DNA from: Actinomycetes bacterium
Lineage (GTDB): Bacteria > Actinomycetota > Acidimicrobiia > Acidimicrobiales > Acidimicrobiaceae
NCBI GenBank assembly: GCA_021819725.1
Contig: JAKAQR010000055.1
Coordinates: forward strand, 1-14,444
Direction: 5' to 3'
Length of the DNA: 14,444 nt
Under the pieces are notes generated by a model. It searched no databases. It had not been told where the DNA came from and was given only the letters and a program-made list of their open reading frames with translations. Both the position numbers and the translations under genes were made by a program. Positions 6,923 to 14,044 of this stretch are shown piece after piece (positions within the stretch are counted from its first letter, which is position 1; each line of letters begins with the position of its first letter).

Positions 6923-7996
6923 ATGAATTCAGTTCGACCGCCGTCGGACCCAGTGCAGGTTGTCCTCCTTCAGCGGCACATGAGATCCGCCACCCTCATC
7001 GGTGCAGAACCCAGAGCTGGCCAAATGTTCGATGCCTCAGGTACTGGGCCAACCAAACTATCGCAACTGCGACGTGCCCTTCGACGCACTGAGCATGGGT
7101 TGACAGTGTCGATCCAAGTCTCCCGGCCCATCACAAATTGTGCTCCTTGCCCTCTGGCCAGGACACGCGTCTCACTCGCCAACAAACGCCTCGTCCCGTA
7201 CGCCCACGTCCTAATGCGGGCGCTGCCACGCAGGGCTCTTCCCTCCCCTGGCACCGTAGCTAGCAAGCTGGACTACCGGCCCACATGCCACGCGACCGCG
7301 GTAATCGCCAAACCGATCAACAGTGGCTCCCCCACACTTGACGCCTGCCAAGCTTTGCAAACAGCGCCAAATCTCACACGCCTTGACTATGCAAAAGAGA
7401 GCAAGACGCTCCATTGCGACGGCAAAACCTGCAACACGCGACAACGTGCCCACGCTCAACATAAGCTCATCACCAACACCAAAGGTGCACCATCATCTCG
7501 AACCGAAACGCATACGAGGCGCTGGGTCCGAAGCGTAGCTGGATCCGCAAGCCGAAAGACCTCTCCACCGCCACAGCGACATGGAAGTACCACCCGAATC
7601 CTGTACAACAGCTACGGTCGGATTGGTGGGCGACAACGCGCTGGCATGCCAGCCTGGAGTGTACCGCAGTGCTCAAGGTCGAAGTCATCGACACCCGCCA
7701 CTACTGGCCCATCACGCCAAAGCGAACTCGCCAAGAGTCACCGATCAGTCTCCAACATGGGCCAGGTCCTCAGCAGGTCTCCGAGATATATTCCTCCGCA
7801 CAACACCGAGCCCGTCCGCTCGTTACCAGCCCAGACGTCACGGTGTCCTCACGGCAAACGTGAGCTGACATGCAACCTCTTTCGTGAACGTACCGTCCTC
7901 ATGACGAGACCACTAGGTGCAGTGCCGTTTTCGCAGTGTACCAAAATCATCAGTCACCACAATCACCAGGCTAGATCTGAGGAGCACGAGCAATGA
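6923..7996 (+). CDS. Orphan hypothetical ORF upstream of the MFS gene (possible decayed gene)
   Basis: A 357-codon frame runs without a stop from an ATG that has an ideal AAGGAGGT 8 nt upstream, and it ends in TGA overlapping the ATG of the MFS transporter (ATGA at 7993-7996). For translation: strong ribosome site, upstream palindrome/-10, unusual length and 4-nt overlap with the next gene. Against: the product is unlike a normal folded protein. It is strongly basic, rich in Arg, Ser, Thr, Pro and His, poor in acidic residues and lacking any hydrophobic-core pattern, membrane helix or recognisable domain. Rare AGA/AGG arginine codons recur, unlike in the neighbouring genes. The frame is also open upstream to 6779, and another plus-strand frame is open over 7465-7863. 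It could be a disordered orphan protein, a pseudogene or a chance frame. I assign no function. Confidence 0.35.
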   Translation: MNSVRPPSDPVQVVLLQRHMRSATLIGAEPRAGQMFDASGTGPTKLSQLRRALRRTEHGLTVSIQVSRPITNCAPCPLARTRVSLANKRLVPYAHVLMRALPRRALPSPGTVASKLDYRPTCHATAVIAKPINSGSPTLDACQALQTAPNLTRLDYAKESKTLHCDGKTCNTRQRAHAQHKLITNTKGAPSSRTETHTRRWVRSVAGSASRKTSPPPQRHGSTTRILYNSYGRIGGRQRAGMPAWSVPQCSRSKSSTPATTGPSRQSELAKSHRSVSNMGQVLSRSPRYIPPHNTEPVRSLPAQTSRCPHGKRELTCNLFRERTVLMTRPLGAVPFSQCTKIISHHNHQARSEEHEQ

Positions 7997-9375
7997 ACCA
8001 ATCCCAACCCGTCCCCGCCGAGGACCAAGGCTCGTCATCGTACGGTACCAGCCAGCCCAAACCCCACAGGCTCGGCCTGCGGGAGAACTGGCGCCAGTTC
8101 GCACTCTACACCCTCATCACCTTACTCATAGGCATGACGATCGGAGTAGAACGAGTCGCCCTACCACCGCTAGCACACCAAGCCTTTGGGATCACCTCTG
8201 TCCTCTATGTCGTCAGTTTTCTCTCCGCATTTGGTCTCGTCAAATCGATGATGAACCTCGTAGCTGGGCGGCTCTCGGATCGCCGCGGGCGCAAAGGCAT
8301 TTTGCTCGTTGGCTGGGCATTTGCCATCCCTTATGCACTCATCATAATCTTTGCAACCGCTTGGTGGCAGGTCATTGTTGCCAATTTGTTTCTCGGCGTG
8401 AATCAGGCTCTGACCTGGACAATGTCCGTCACTGCGAAGATCGACCTTGTCGGGCCAATCAATCGGGGCCTCGCAGTAGGCGTCGATGAGTCCGCAGGCT
8501 ACGTTGGTGTCGGGATCGGCGGATTCTTGGCAGGTCTGCTCGTAACCGACTACGGGCTACGCCCCACTCCATATCTACTCGCCATCGCAGTCGTCGTACT
8601 TGGCATGCTGGTGACACTCGGGCCGGCAAAGGAGACGCTCCATTTCGCTCGGACCGAATCCACCAACCAAGCACACCATACTGGCAACACCGCACGCCAG
8701 GAAATTCCTAAGCTGACACGACTTGGCGCCTACATGAGCTGGCACGATCGATCGATGTTTGCAGTCTGTCAGGCAGGCTTTCTCAACAAGTTTGCCGATA
8801 GCCTGGTAGCGGCATTCTTTCCGCTCTATATGCTGGCCCGAGGTATTTCGCTCGCGCAAATCGGCCTTTTGGTCGGCATCTATGCCTGGGTGTGGGGAGT
8901 TGGACAGGTTGCGACGGGGGCCTTAGCCGATCGAATCGGACGTAAAGCACCAATCACCCTAGGAACATTCTTCATCGCCGCTGGACTCGCATTGTTCGTT
9001 GGAACAAATATCCATACCCTCTGGCTCGTCGCGATGATACTCATGGGGGCCGGCATGGCGCTCGCCTATCCAAACCTTATCACGACCGTCGGGGATACCG
9101 CGGATCCCGTATGGCGTGGAGGAGCACTTGGGGTGTACCGCCTGTGGAGAGACGGCGGTTATGCAGTGGGGCCACTCGTACTCGGCGCCATTGCGGTCGT
9201 TGGAGGCGTAACCGCCGCCATATGGACCGGTGCCGCGCTGTTGGCCGTCTCTGGGCTCGTCTTGCTCACCCTGTTCCGCGAGACTGATCCTCACCGGCGC
9301 AAGCACGAACCAGCATGGAAAACACATCCTGAGTGGGTTGCTCCACAAACCCATAGTGCGAACCCCGACCCTTAG
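7993..9375 (+). CDS. Major facilitator superfamily transporter (probable efflux)
   Basis: The 460-aa protein is a 12-helix MFS permease of the cytoplasmic membrane. A polar N-terminal tail (1-35) precedes the first helix (about 37-55). The signature loop motif A, GRLSDRRGRK, lies at 92-101 between helices 2 and 3 and is repeated as GALADRIGRK at 309-318 between helices 8 and 9, showing both halves are intact. The hydrophilic central loop spans roughly 211-250. Distinctive stretches are NQALTWTMSVTAKIDLVGP (137-155) and VDESAGYVGVGIGG (164-177). The ATG at 7993 has TGAGGAG (7978-7984) 8 nt upstream, so it can be translated independently of the preceding frame, with which it overlaps by 4 nt. 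The CAATTG palindrome 1.1 kb upstream may control it. Substrate is unknown; drug or metabolite efflux is a guess from the family. Confidence 0.94.
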   Translation: MNQSQPVPAEDQGSSSYGTSQPKPHRLGLRENWRQFALYTLITLLIGMTIGVERVALPPLAHQAFGITSVLYVVSFLSAFGLVKSMMNLVAGRLSDRRGRKGILLVGWAFAIPYALIIIFATAWWQVIVANLFLGVNQALTWTMSVTAKIDLVGPINRGLAVGVDESAGYVGVGIGGFLAGLLVTDYGLRPTPYLLAIAVVVLGMLVTLGPAKETLHFARTESTNQAHHTGNTARQEIPKLTRLGAYMSWHDRSMFAVCQAGFLNKFADSLVAAFFPLYMLARGISLAQIGLLVGIYAWVWGVGQVATGALADRIGRKAPITLGTFFIAAGLALFVGTNIHTLWLVAMILMGAGMALAYPNLITTVGDTADPVWRGGALGVYRLWRDGGYAVGPLVLGAIAVVGGVTAAIWTGAALLAVSGLVLLTLFRETDPHRRKHEPAWKTHPEWVAPQTHSANPDP

Positions 9376-9944
9376 AGACGGGGCTTGCGCTCCCGGTTGG
9401 TCAAAAGCGCCAGAATTCGGGCTACTCATCACATCGTTGCTTTGCGTTGCGCGCCTACAGCACAGACACACCGCCGAAGGGTGGCCCTCTCCGATCGCCC
9501 GTGCGCATCTGCCACGTAACTGTGATCGTGGATTCTGATCTGATTCATCTGAACTTGCCGTATCACCTCAACTCAACTAGAGATCAAGTCGACCAGCCAT
9601 TGTCCGGCTATCGCACCATTAACAAGCCGATCCTTCCCAGCATTGTTCCAAGAGGTCCTGCCATTGCCGTGACTCGCGCAAGACGATTGCCATCACTACG
9701 CCGTCGCACCAGAATGTGGTGACAGTAGCGATCCGTCGTGCGACAAACTACCGAATGGCACGCTAGGATCGAACCGAGTAGCACGCAAATCTCGCCAACA
9801 TCGGCTCTGATATAGCGATGCCGCAACCGCAATACCTCAGGTCAAAGTTACCGACTGGAACCCGAGTTAGCTTGGTTATTTCTCTTTTGTCCCTCAACCT
9901 ACGTGGCCGTCACGGTCTTCCGCCGAACATCCCACGGTCCTCAA
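9376..9944. other. Non-coding stretch after the MFS gene
   Basis: No supportable gene lies between the MFS stop and the tRNA-like fragment. CCCCG (9363-9367) and CGGGG (9379-9383) form a weak hairpin across the MFS stop codon without a U tract. Short frames on both strands (for example around 9447-9722 and 9608-9832) lack ribosome sites and protein-like composition. Gene density is low here, as expected of a junction next to an old insertion. Confidence 0.5.
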
Positions 9945-9989
9945 TGGTCGGGCTGGGGAGATTTGAACTCCCGACCTCTTGACCCCCAG
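9945..9989 (-). repeat. 3' half of tRNA-Pro(GGG), copy 1 (att-like remnant, with CCA)
   Basis: Read on the minus strand this is the anticodon loop CTGGGGG (anticodon GGG), the 3' anticodon stem TCAAG, variable loop AGGTC, T-stem GGGAG, T-loop TTCAAAT, CTCCC, the acceptor 3' strand CAGCCCG, discriminator A and an encoded CCA. The 5' half is missing: beyond 9989 the D-arm and 5' acceptor strand are absent and the MBL gene ends at 10026. It is therefore not a functional tRNA gene. Positions 9948-9989 recur at 14321-14362 in the same orientation with one mismatch. An intact CCA and T-stem suggest this copy is the original 3' end of a tRNA gene displaced by integration. Confidence 0.85.
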
Positions 9990-10025
9990 GGCAAGAGTAC
10001 GGTTATGGTGCTCTGGCAAGTCTCG

Positions 10026-10778
10026 TCAGCGCTCAGCTGCGACCTTGGACTCAAAGGTTGCACCGTCGTGGGCAAAGACCACCCGTGCGGGATCGAACTG
10101 CTCGATACGTTCGAGCCACTCGGGCCAGGGTGCTACGCGCCGGTCAAGCTCACGAGACACACGGTGGGCTAGGTGTGCGCTCGCATATGCCGATGCGTCT
10201 CCGACCACCGGTGCAGAGGTCGTCATTGAGAAGTCCATCGCCTGCCCCGCCACGAGGAGAGTGCCGTCATCGGCGCACACGACAACGGACTGATGGCCTC
10301 GACTATGACCGGGGGTGGGGAGCGCGACGATACCGTCTGCGATCTCAGCCTCCCCAGTGATGGGGTCATAGTGTGCGCGGTCGAAGTCGATGAGCTCTGG
10401 AAAGGTGTAGTTAACGCCCCTTGCGTCCTCAAGCTCCGCCGACTGGACGATGATACGCCGGCCCGCCAGGCGAGGGTTTGCACCGCAATGGTCAAAGTGC
10501 AAGTGGCTATTGACGATGACATCGATATCATCTACGTTGCATCCTGCCTCTCGACAGGCGAGATCGAGGGACCTGCGCTGTGGTTGGTAGTATGCCTCGG
10601 TCTCGGGGTCCGCTGCACCGATCCCGGTGTCGAACACCACAGTCATCTCGGGGTGCATGATAAGGTAACCGTATACCGGTTCCACCCGGGGTTGACCGGT
10701 GCCGGTCTCGGTGGCCGGACGCACAAAGAAGCCAAAGTCGAGGCGGCGGACGTCGTCGATGCGAGCGAGCTTGGTCAT
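10026..10778 (-). CDS. MBL-fold metallo-hydrolase, AHL-lactonase-like
   Basis: This is a 250-aa metallo-beta-lactamase-fold hydrolase of the N-acyl homoserine lactonase type, expected to open a lactone or hydrolyse a related ester in the cytoplasm with two zinc ions. It has the dinuclear motif SHLHFDH (H92, H94, D96, H97), the third-loop histidine in TPGHSRGH (H158), AGQAMDF with the probable bridging D182, and the late histidine H237 in FAHDG. An early VFDTG (48-52) is also typical. There is no signal peptide. The ATG at 10778 overlaps the stop of the LLM gene by 4 nt (ATGA) and has GAGGA about 9 nt upstream, so the two are coupled. The pairing suggests the oxidoreductase product may be its substrate. 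The true substrate could equally be a non-signal lactone. Confidence 0.93.
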   Translation of the reverse strand: MTKLARIDDVRRLDFGFFVRPATETGTGQPRVEPVYGYLIMHPEMTVVFDTGIGAADPETEAYYQPQRRSLDLACREAGCNVDDIDVIVNSHLHFDHCGANPRLAGRRIIVQSAELEDARGVNYTFPELIDFDRAHYDPITGEAEIADGIVALPTPGHSRGHQSVVVCADDGTLLVAGQAMDFSMTTSAPVVGDASAYASAHLAHRVSRELDRRVAPWPEWLERIEQFDPARVVFAHDGATFESKVAAER

Positions 10779-11704
10779 GACGATTGGTCCTCAGCGTGGA
10801 GCATCTCGATGACCGGAGCGAAGCCTTCGATATCGCGCACCACGTAATAAGAGATCCCCCAGCGTTCTCTACAGGCGAGGAGGTGCGCCGCAATCTCGTC
10901 GTGAGTGCCGAGTGCTAGGAATGGAGTCGAGAGTGCGTGATCGACCTCGAGACCGGGAGCCTCGGCGGCCAACTCTTCGGCAGCCTTGCGGCGATCGTCG
11001 GTAACGACCACAGCCTGGACGAGCGCATTCAATTCGAGGTGCCCGGCTCGCTCACCGGCCTGCTCGGCGATCCAGGCGACGGTGGTGTCGAGACGCTCTG
11101 GATCCCAACGTACGGCGTGGGCATTGCCGTCGGGGAGGGTGACCCCGAGCATGGTGAGCCCAATGATGTCGGCCGTGCTTGCGGCATGAGCGAGACCGGC
11201 TCGTCCGTTTACTCCAACAAGAATCGGGACGTGATCTTGTAGCGGCTCGATAGAGGTAAAACCACTCAAGTCGTAGTATTCGCCATGATGGTTCACCTGC
11301 TCACCGTCGAGGAGGCGACGAAGGATGTCGACAGACTCGGCGAGGCGACGCTTACGCCGTTGGGGTGGATCGAAGCTGATAGACGTCGCGTGGTACTCGG
11401 GAAAGGCGTGCCCAGCTCCTATACCAACCTCAAGACGTCCGGCTGAGAGCCGATCCAAGGTCGCGAGACGTTGGGCCAAGATCCCTGGGTGATGGAAGTC
11501 GTTATTCAGCACCAGTGGGCAGAGTCGGAGCCGTTCGCTCCAGGCCGCAGCGAACGCGAGGGGTTCAAGAACTGATAGGTGTCGTCCAAGGTGGTCGAAG
11601 GTGCAGAACACATCGAAGCCGGCCGCCTCTGCCGCCTGCACCTGTTTGCGAAGTATAACGGGGTCATCGGTTGTCGTCTGATAGCCAAAGCGAAACGGGT
11701 TCAT
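10775..11704 (-). CDS. LLM-class (luciferase-like) F420/FMN-dependent oxidoreductase
   Basis: The product (309 aa from the ATG at 11704) is a TIM-barrel luciferase-like monooxygenase of the kind using F420 or reduced FMN. Landmarks are FRFGYQTTTDDP (4-14), AAEAAGFDVFCTFDHLG (24-40), CPLVLNNDFHHPGILAQRLATLDRLSAGR (62-90, cited by position because of its length), LEVGIGAGHAFPEY (91-104), HGEYYDL and PILVGVNG (160-167). The layout resembles the MSMEG_2516-type F420 subfamily by motif memory. The frame is open to 11950, but that extension runs into the divergent regulator gene, so the ATG at 11704 is chosen. There is no Shine-Dalgarno; promoter elements place transcription start near the ATG, suggesting a leaderless mRNA. 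It heads a two-gene operon with the lactonase-like gene. Confidence 0.92.
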   Translation of the reverse strand: MNPFRFGYQTTTDDPVILRKQVQAAEAAGFDVFCTFDHLGRHLSVLEPLAFAAAWSERLRLCPLVLNNDFHHPGILAQRLATLDRLSAGRLEVGIGAGHAFPEYHATSISFDPPQRRKRRLAESVDILRRLLDGEQVNHHGEYYDLSGFTSIEPLQDHVPILVGVNGRAGLAHAASTADIIGLTMLGVTLPDGNAHAVRWDPERLDTTVAWIAEQAGERAGHLELNALVQAVVVTDDRRKAAEELAAEAPGLEVDHALSTPFLALGTHDEIAAHLLACRERWGISYYVVRDIEGFAPVIEMLHAEDQSS

Positions 11705-11759
11705 CCTGGGTATGCTATCATGTTGATATCCAGATAGCAACCAGCTAGGCTTTAGTGCT
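11705..11759. promoter_or_regulatory. Divergent promoter pair with shared inverted-repeat operator
   Basis: The 55-bp gap between the LLM and regulator genes contains a perfect inverted repeat, TGCTATC (11713-11719) and GATAGCA (11733-11739), 13 bp apart. Promoter-like hexamers overlap it. On the minus strand TTGCTA (11735-11740) lies 17 bp from TAGCAT (11712-11717), 7 nt before the LLM ATG. On the plus strand TTGATA (11723-11728) lies 17 bp from TAGGCT (11746-11751), 8 nt before the regulator ATG. Both genes would be leaderless. A protein bound to the repeat would cover both promoters; the adjacent RHH/HTH protein is the obvious candidate. Confidence 0.6.
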
Positions 11760-12170
11760 ATGCCCGAAAATCGCACCGCGCTGTTTGTCCGCATCCCGGT
11801 ATCCCGGGCTCGCCAACTCGACTCCCGGGCGCATGCTCTTGGGCGTACCAAGCAGGACCTCGTCAACGATCTACTCGAGTCGGCGCTGGTACCTGGCGAG
11901 GTTTCAGCAGCTGAGGACGGACCAAGGGACACTCCTGATGAGGTGCTCACTCTCGCCGAGCTCGCTGAACTGTTAAAGCTTGACGACGATGCCGTCTTGG
12001 TACGTGTCCACTCGGGAGAGCTACCCGGCCGACGATTCGGTAGCGAGTGGCGCTTCTCACGTCGCGCCGTTCTCGACTGGCTCGACGGCCATGACGCTCC
12101 AGAGCGCAGACCGCCGGGCTTCGCCGGGTCACCCTCACATATCGTCGGACACAGCGCTGAAGGTGTCTAG
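11760..12170 (+). CDS. RHH (CopG-like) + excisionase-type HTH regulator
   Basis: The 136-aa protein appears to join two DNA-binding modules. Residues 6-43 (TALFVRIPVSRARQLDSRA, then LGRTKQDLVNDLLESAL) resemble a ribbon-helix-helix strand and two helices. Residues 62-110 (VLTLAELAELLKLDDDAV, then SGELPGRRFGSEWRFSRRAV and DWLDG) match the MerR/excisionase-like HTH_17 pattern with its wing. A disordered acidic linker (44-61) and a Pro/Gly-rich tail surround them. The ATG at 11760 has no Shine-Dalgarno and sits 8 nt after a -10-like TAGGCT, so translation is probably leaderless. It is divergent from the LLM-lactonase operon and 4 nt upstream of the alpha/beta hydrolase gene, and probably represses both through the intergenic inverted repeat (inference). 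Confidence 0.85.
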   Translation: MPENRTALFVRIPVSRARQLDSRAHALGRTKQDLVNDLLESALVPGEVSAAEDGPRDTPDEVLTLAELAELLKLDDDAVLVRVHSGELPGRRFGSEWRFSRRAVLDWLDGHDAPERRPPGFAGSPSHIVGHSAEGV

Positions 12171-12174
12171 GGGG

Positions 12175-12981
12175 ATGACGCTTCACCTCCAGGTGCATGG
12201 GGATGGGGGCGATCCGCTCGTCGTGCTGCCCTCTTTCGGTTTTGATCACACGGCCATGGCCGCTGCGATCGAGCCTGCTTTCGCCGAAGTATCCGGTTGG
12301 CGTCGCCTCTATGTCGATCTACCGGGAACCGGTGACTCGCCGGCGCACTGCCCACCGCGATCCGAGGCAGTCCTCGACGCAGTTGTCGCTACCGTCCAAA
12401 CCGAGCTCCGCTACAGGCCCTTCGCTGTGCTCGGCTGGTCATACGGGGGCTATCTCGCGGCGGGTGTTACACGTCGACTCCCCGACCTGGTAGGTGGTCT
12501 CATGCTGGTCTGCACTGGTTTTAAGATCCGACCTCAGGACCGTGATCTCTCCGGTGTGCTCGCATCGAACCCCCAGCTTGGGTGGTTGGATCATGTGCCT
12601 TCTCATCTTCGCGGACATTTCACACACGCCGTTGGCCTACAGACTGGCGAGGTTGCCAATAGGATTGTCGCGGCACTAGACGTTAACGAGCCCAGCGACG
12701 ATGTCTATCTCGCATCACTACGAGCAGATGGCTTCGCTCTCTCTGATGAGGACGCAGCTACTGTGTGCAACGCCCCGGTCTGCTTCGTAGCCGGCAAACG
12801 AGACCGCGTCGTCGGCTACGCCAGTCTCTTCGATGCTCTGGGGAACTACGACTACGCCAGCTACACCTGTATCAGCAGTGCTGGTCACTATCTCCCCCTC
12901 GAACAACCTGCCGTCTTTGCAGCAATCACCAGAGACTGGCTCGAACAGTGCAAGGCATTCCTTGGCCTCTACGACAAGTGA
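12175..12981 (+). CDS. Alpha/beta-fold hydrolase
   Basis: This is a 268-aa cytoplasmic serine hydrolase of the alpha/beta fold, likely acting on an ester, lactone or similar bond. The nucleophile elbow GWSYGG places the catalytic serine at S89, the acid is D210 in AGKRDRVVG, and the histidine is H238 in SAGHYLPLEQP, a complete triad. The oxyanion-side strand is PLVVLPSFGFDH (14-25), and YVDLPGTGDS (46-55) is the usual second strand and loop. The cap region is about 115-195. The frame is open to 11980 inside the regulator; the ATG at 12175, 4 nt after the regulator stop with GAAGGTG about 9 nt upstream, is the likely start, with GTG 12163 as alternative. It shares the regulator's transcript, so it probably belongs to the same pathway as the LLM and MBL enzymes. 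Confidence 0.93.
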   Translation: MTLHLQVHGDGGDPLVVLPSFGFDHTAMAAAIEPAFAEVSGWRRLYVDLPGTGDSPAHCPPRSEAVLDAVVATVQTELRYRPFAVLGWSYGGYLAAGVTRRLPDLVGGLMLVCTGFKIRPQDRDLSGVLASNPQLGWLDHVPSHLRGHFTHAVGLQTGEVANRIVAALDVNEPSDDVYLASLRADGFALSDEDAATVCNAPVCFVAGKRDRVVGYASLFDALGNYDYASYTCISSAGHYLPLEQPAVFAAITRDWLEQCKAFLGLYDK

Positions 12982-13036
12982 TCTGTGGTGCTCTCGCTTG
13001 ATCATCTTGTCGGTTGCCTATCCGGCCCCTCTCCAT

Positions 13037-14008
13037 TCAAGCAAGCCATTCGATCCAGCTACCGTGAGGGTCACTTTGTGCAAGGAGTTCCGTACCACCC
13101 CTCACAAGCATGAAACCTCGGGATGGACTGGAAGGTGCAGCATCTCGGACGACCCCAGGGGCCTCGTTGGAGATCCATATCGCTCCTAACGAACGAGTGA
13201 GGGCCGCGAACGCACACCGCTTTGCCTCGTCAACGTAGGCGAGCACGGCGGTGTGGTAGATAACCAAGGTGAGTCCGGCGGGTACCTTGGCAGCCAACTC
13301 TGCCAAGTCATCGAGGAGGTCACCACGATATATCTTCACCGGATGGCGCCGGGCGGTAGCTGCCGCTGCATTGAGCCTCTCTGCTCTCCCTTCCTCTCCC
13401 GGCCAGATCAGGCACGACAACCACTCGACATCGGTCGGATTACTTGGATCAAGCGGGTTAAGATCGAGCCCGGCTCGCCAGCCAACTTCTGGCACACGTC
13501 GAGGGATAGGGACCGGTCCCATTGGTTGACAGGTCAGTACCGGTGCATCCGCGTCAAGACCCTTTAACACATGGCCGTGATAGTCGTAGTTGTAGAAGTC
13601 GACAAGGAGGGTGAGCCCGGCCGCAGCACCGACCTCGATGAGCGCGAGCGGGCCAGGGATGAAAGCTAGGGCGGGCAACAATATAGCACAGCGGGCAGCC
13701 TCGTTGGTTTGTGTCCGTCGCTCAGACATTATCGCCACCAACTCGGCACTACGTTCATCGATGAGCCTGGTGAGAGAGTCCGGATTGGCTGGCTCTCCCA
13801 GAATGTAGCGTGCTGCGGCAAAGAGAAGGTTGGGTTGGCGCTTTTCCGGTGCTAACCGCCCGAGGAATTCAAGGACCGTTGTCTCCTCGGCGACAAACTC
13901 GGCAAGCTCCTGGTAAGCCCGAGAGTGACCAGCAGCCTCGAGGTGAGCAAAGCGCCGATAGTTCTCGCTAATACTAAGGTCGCTCTCGTGTCCGATCATG
14001 TCACCCAT
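13037..14008 (-). CDS. DUF2332 family protein
   Basis: The 323-aa product matches the DUF2332 family of actinobacteria, whose function is not established. Recognisable stretches are the N-terminal ENYRRFAHLEAAGHS (15-29), QPNLLFAAARYIL (58-70), TQTNEAARCAILLPAL (99-114), a glycine-rich strand-loop LIEVGAAAGLTLLVD (123-137) that resembles a nucleotide- or SAM-binding turn, WLSCLIWPGEEGRAERL (196-212), and the late VIYHTAVLAYV (249-259). No signal peptide or membrane helix is seen. The frame is open to 14107, but the ATG at 14008 fits the conserved N-terminus and sits 8 nt below a good -10 box; ATG 13999 is the alternative. It converges on the alpha/beta hydrolase with a 55-bp gap that shows no clear terminator. 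Confidence 0.9.
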   Translation of the reverse strand: MGDMIGHESDLSISENYRRFAHLEAAGHSRAYQELAEFVAEETTVLEFLGRLAPEKRQPNLLFAAARYILGEPANPDSLTRLIDERSAELVAIMSERRTQTNEAARCAILLPALAFIPGPLALIEVGAAAGLTLLVDFYNYDYHGHVLKGLDADAPVLTCQPMGPVPIPRRVPEVGWRAGLDLNPLDPSNPTDVEWLSCLIWPGEEGRAERLNAAAATARRHPVKIYRGDLLDDLAELAAKVPAGLTLVIYHTAVLAYVDEAKRCAFAALTRSLGAIWISNEAPGVVRDAAPSSPSRGFMLVRGGTELLAQSDPHGSWIEWLA

Positions 14009-14016
14009 CGTTCGTG

Positions 14017-14044
14017 ATCTTAACACTGCAGGCTTGTCTGTGAA
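14017..14044 (-). promoter_or_regulatory. Sigma70-type promoter of the DUF2332 gene (leaderless)
   Basis: On the minus strand TTCACA (14039-14044; five of six to TTGACA) is separated by 16 bp from TAAGAT (14017-14022). The ATG at 14008 lies 8 nt beyond the -10 box, so transcription would begin at or within a base or two of the start codon. No Shine-Dalgarno precedes the ATG, consistent with a leaderless transcript. Confidence 0.55.

Noticed and set aside
9945..10020. A complete functional tRNA-Pro gene
   Set aside because: Only the 3' half is present. Beyond the anticodon loop the 5' anticodon strand, D-arm and 5' acceptor strand are missing.
9903..10172. Plus-strand frame encoding a peptide with WSGWGDLNSRPLDPQ
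   Set aside because: The peptide comes from translating the antisense strand of the tRNA-Pro fragment, a well-known source of false hypothetical proteins; the rest overlaps the MBL gene in antisense.
11980..12174. N-terminal extension of the alpha/beta hydrolase
   Set aside because: The extension lies within the regulator gene in another frame and precedes the first conserved strand; ATG 12175 fits the fold.
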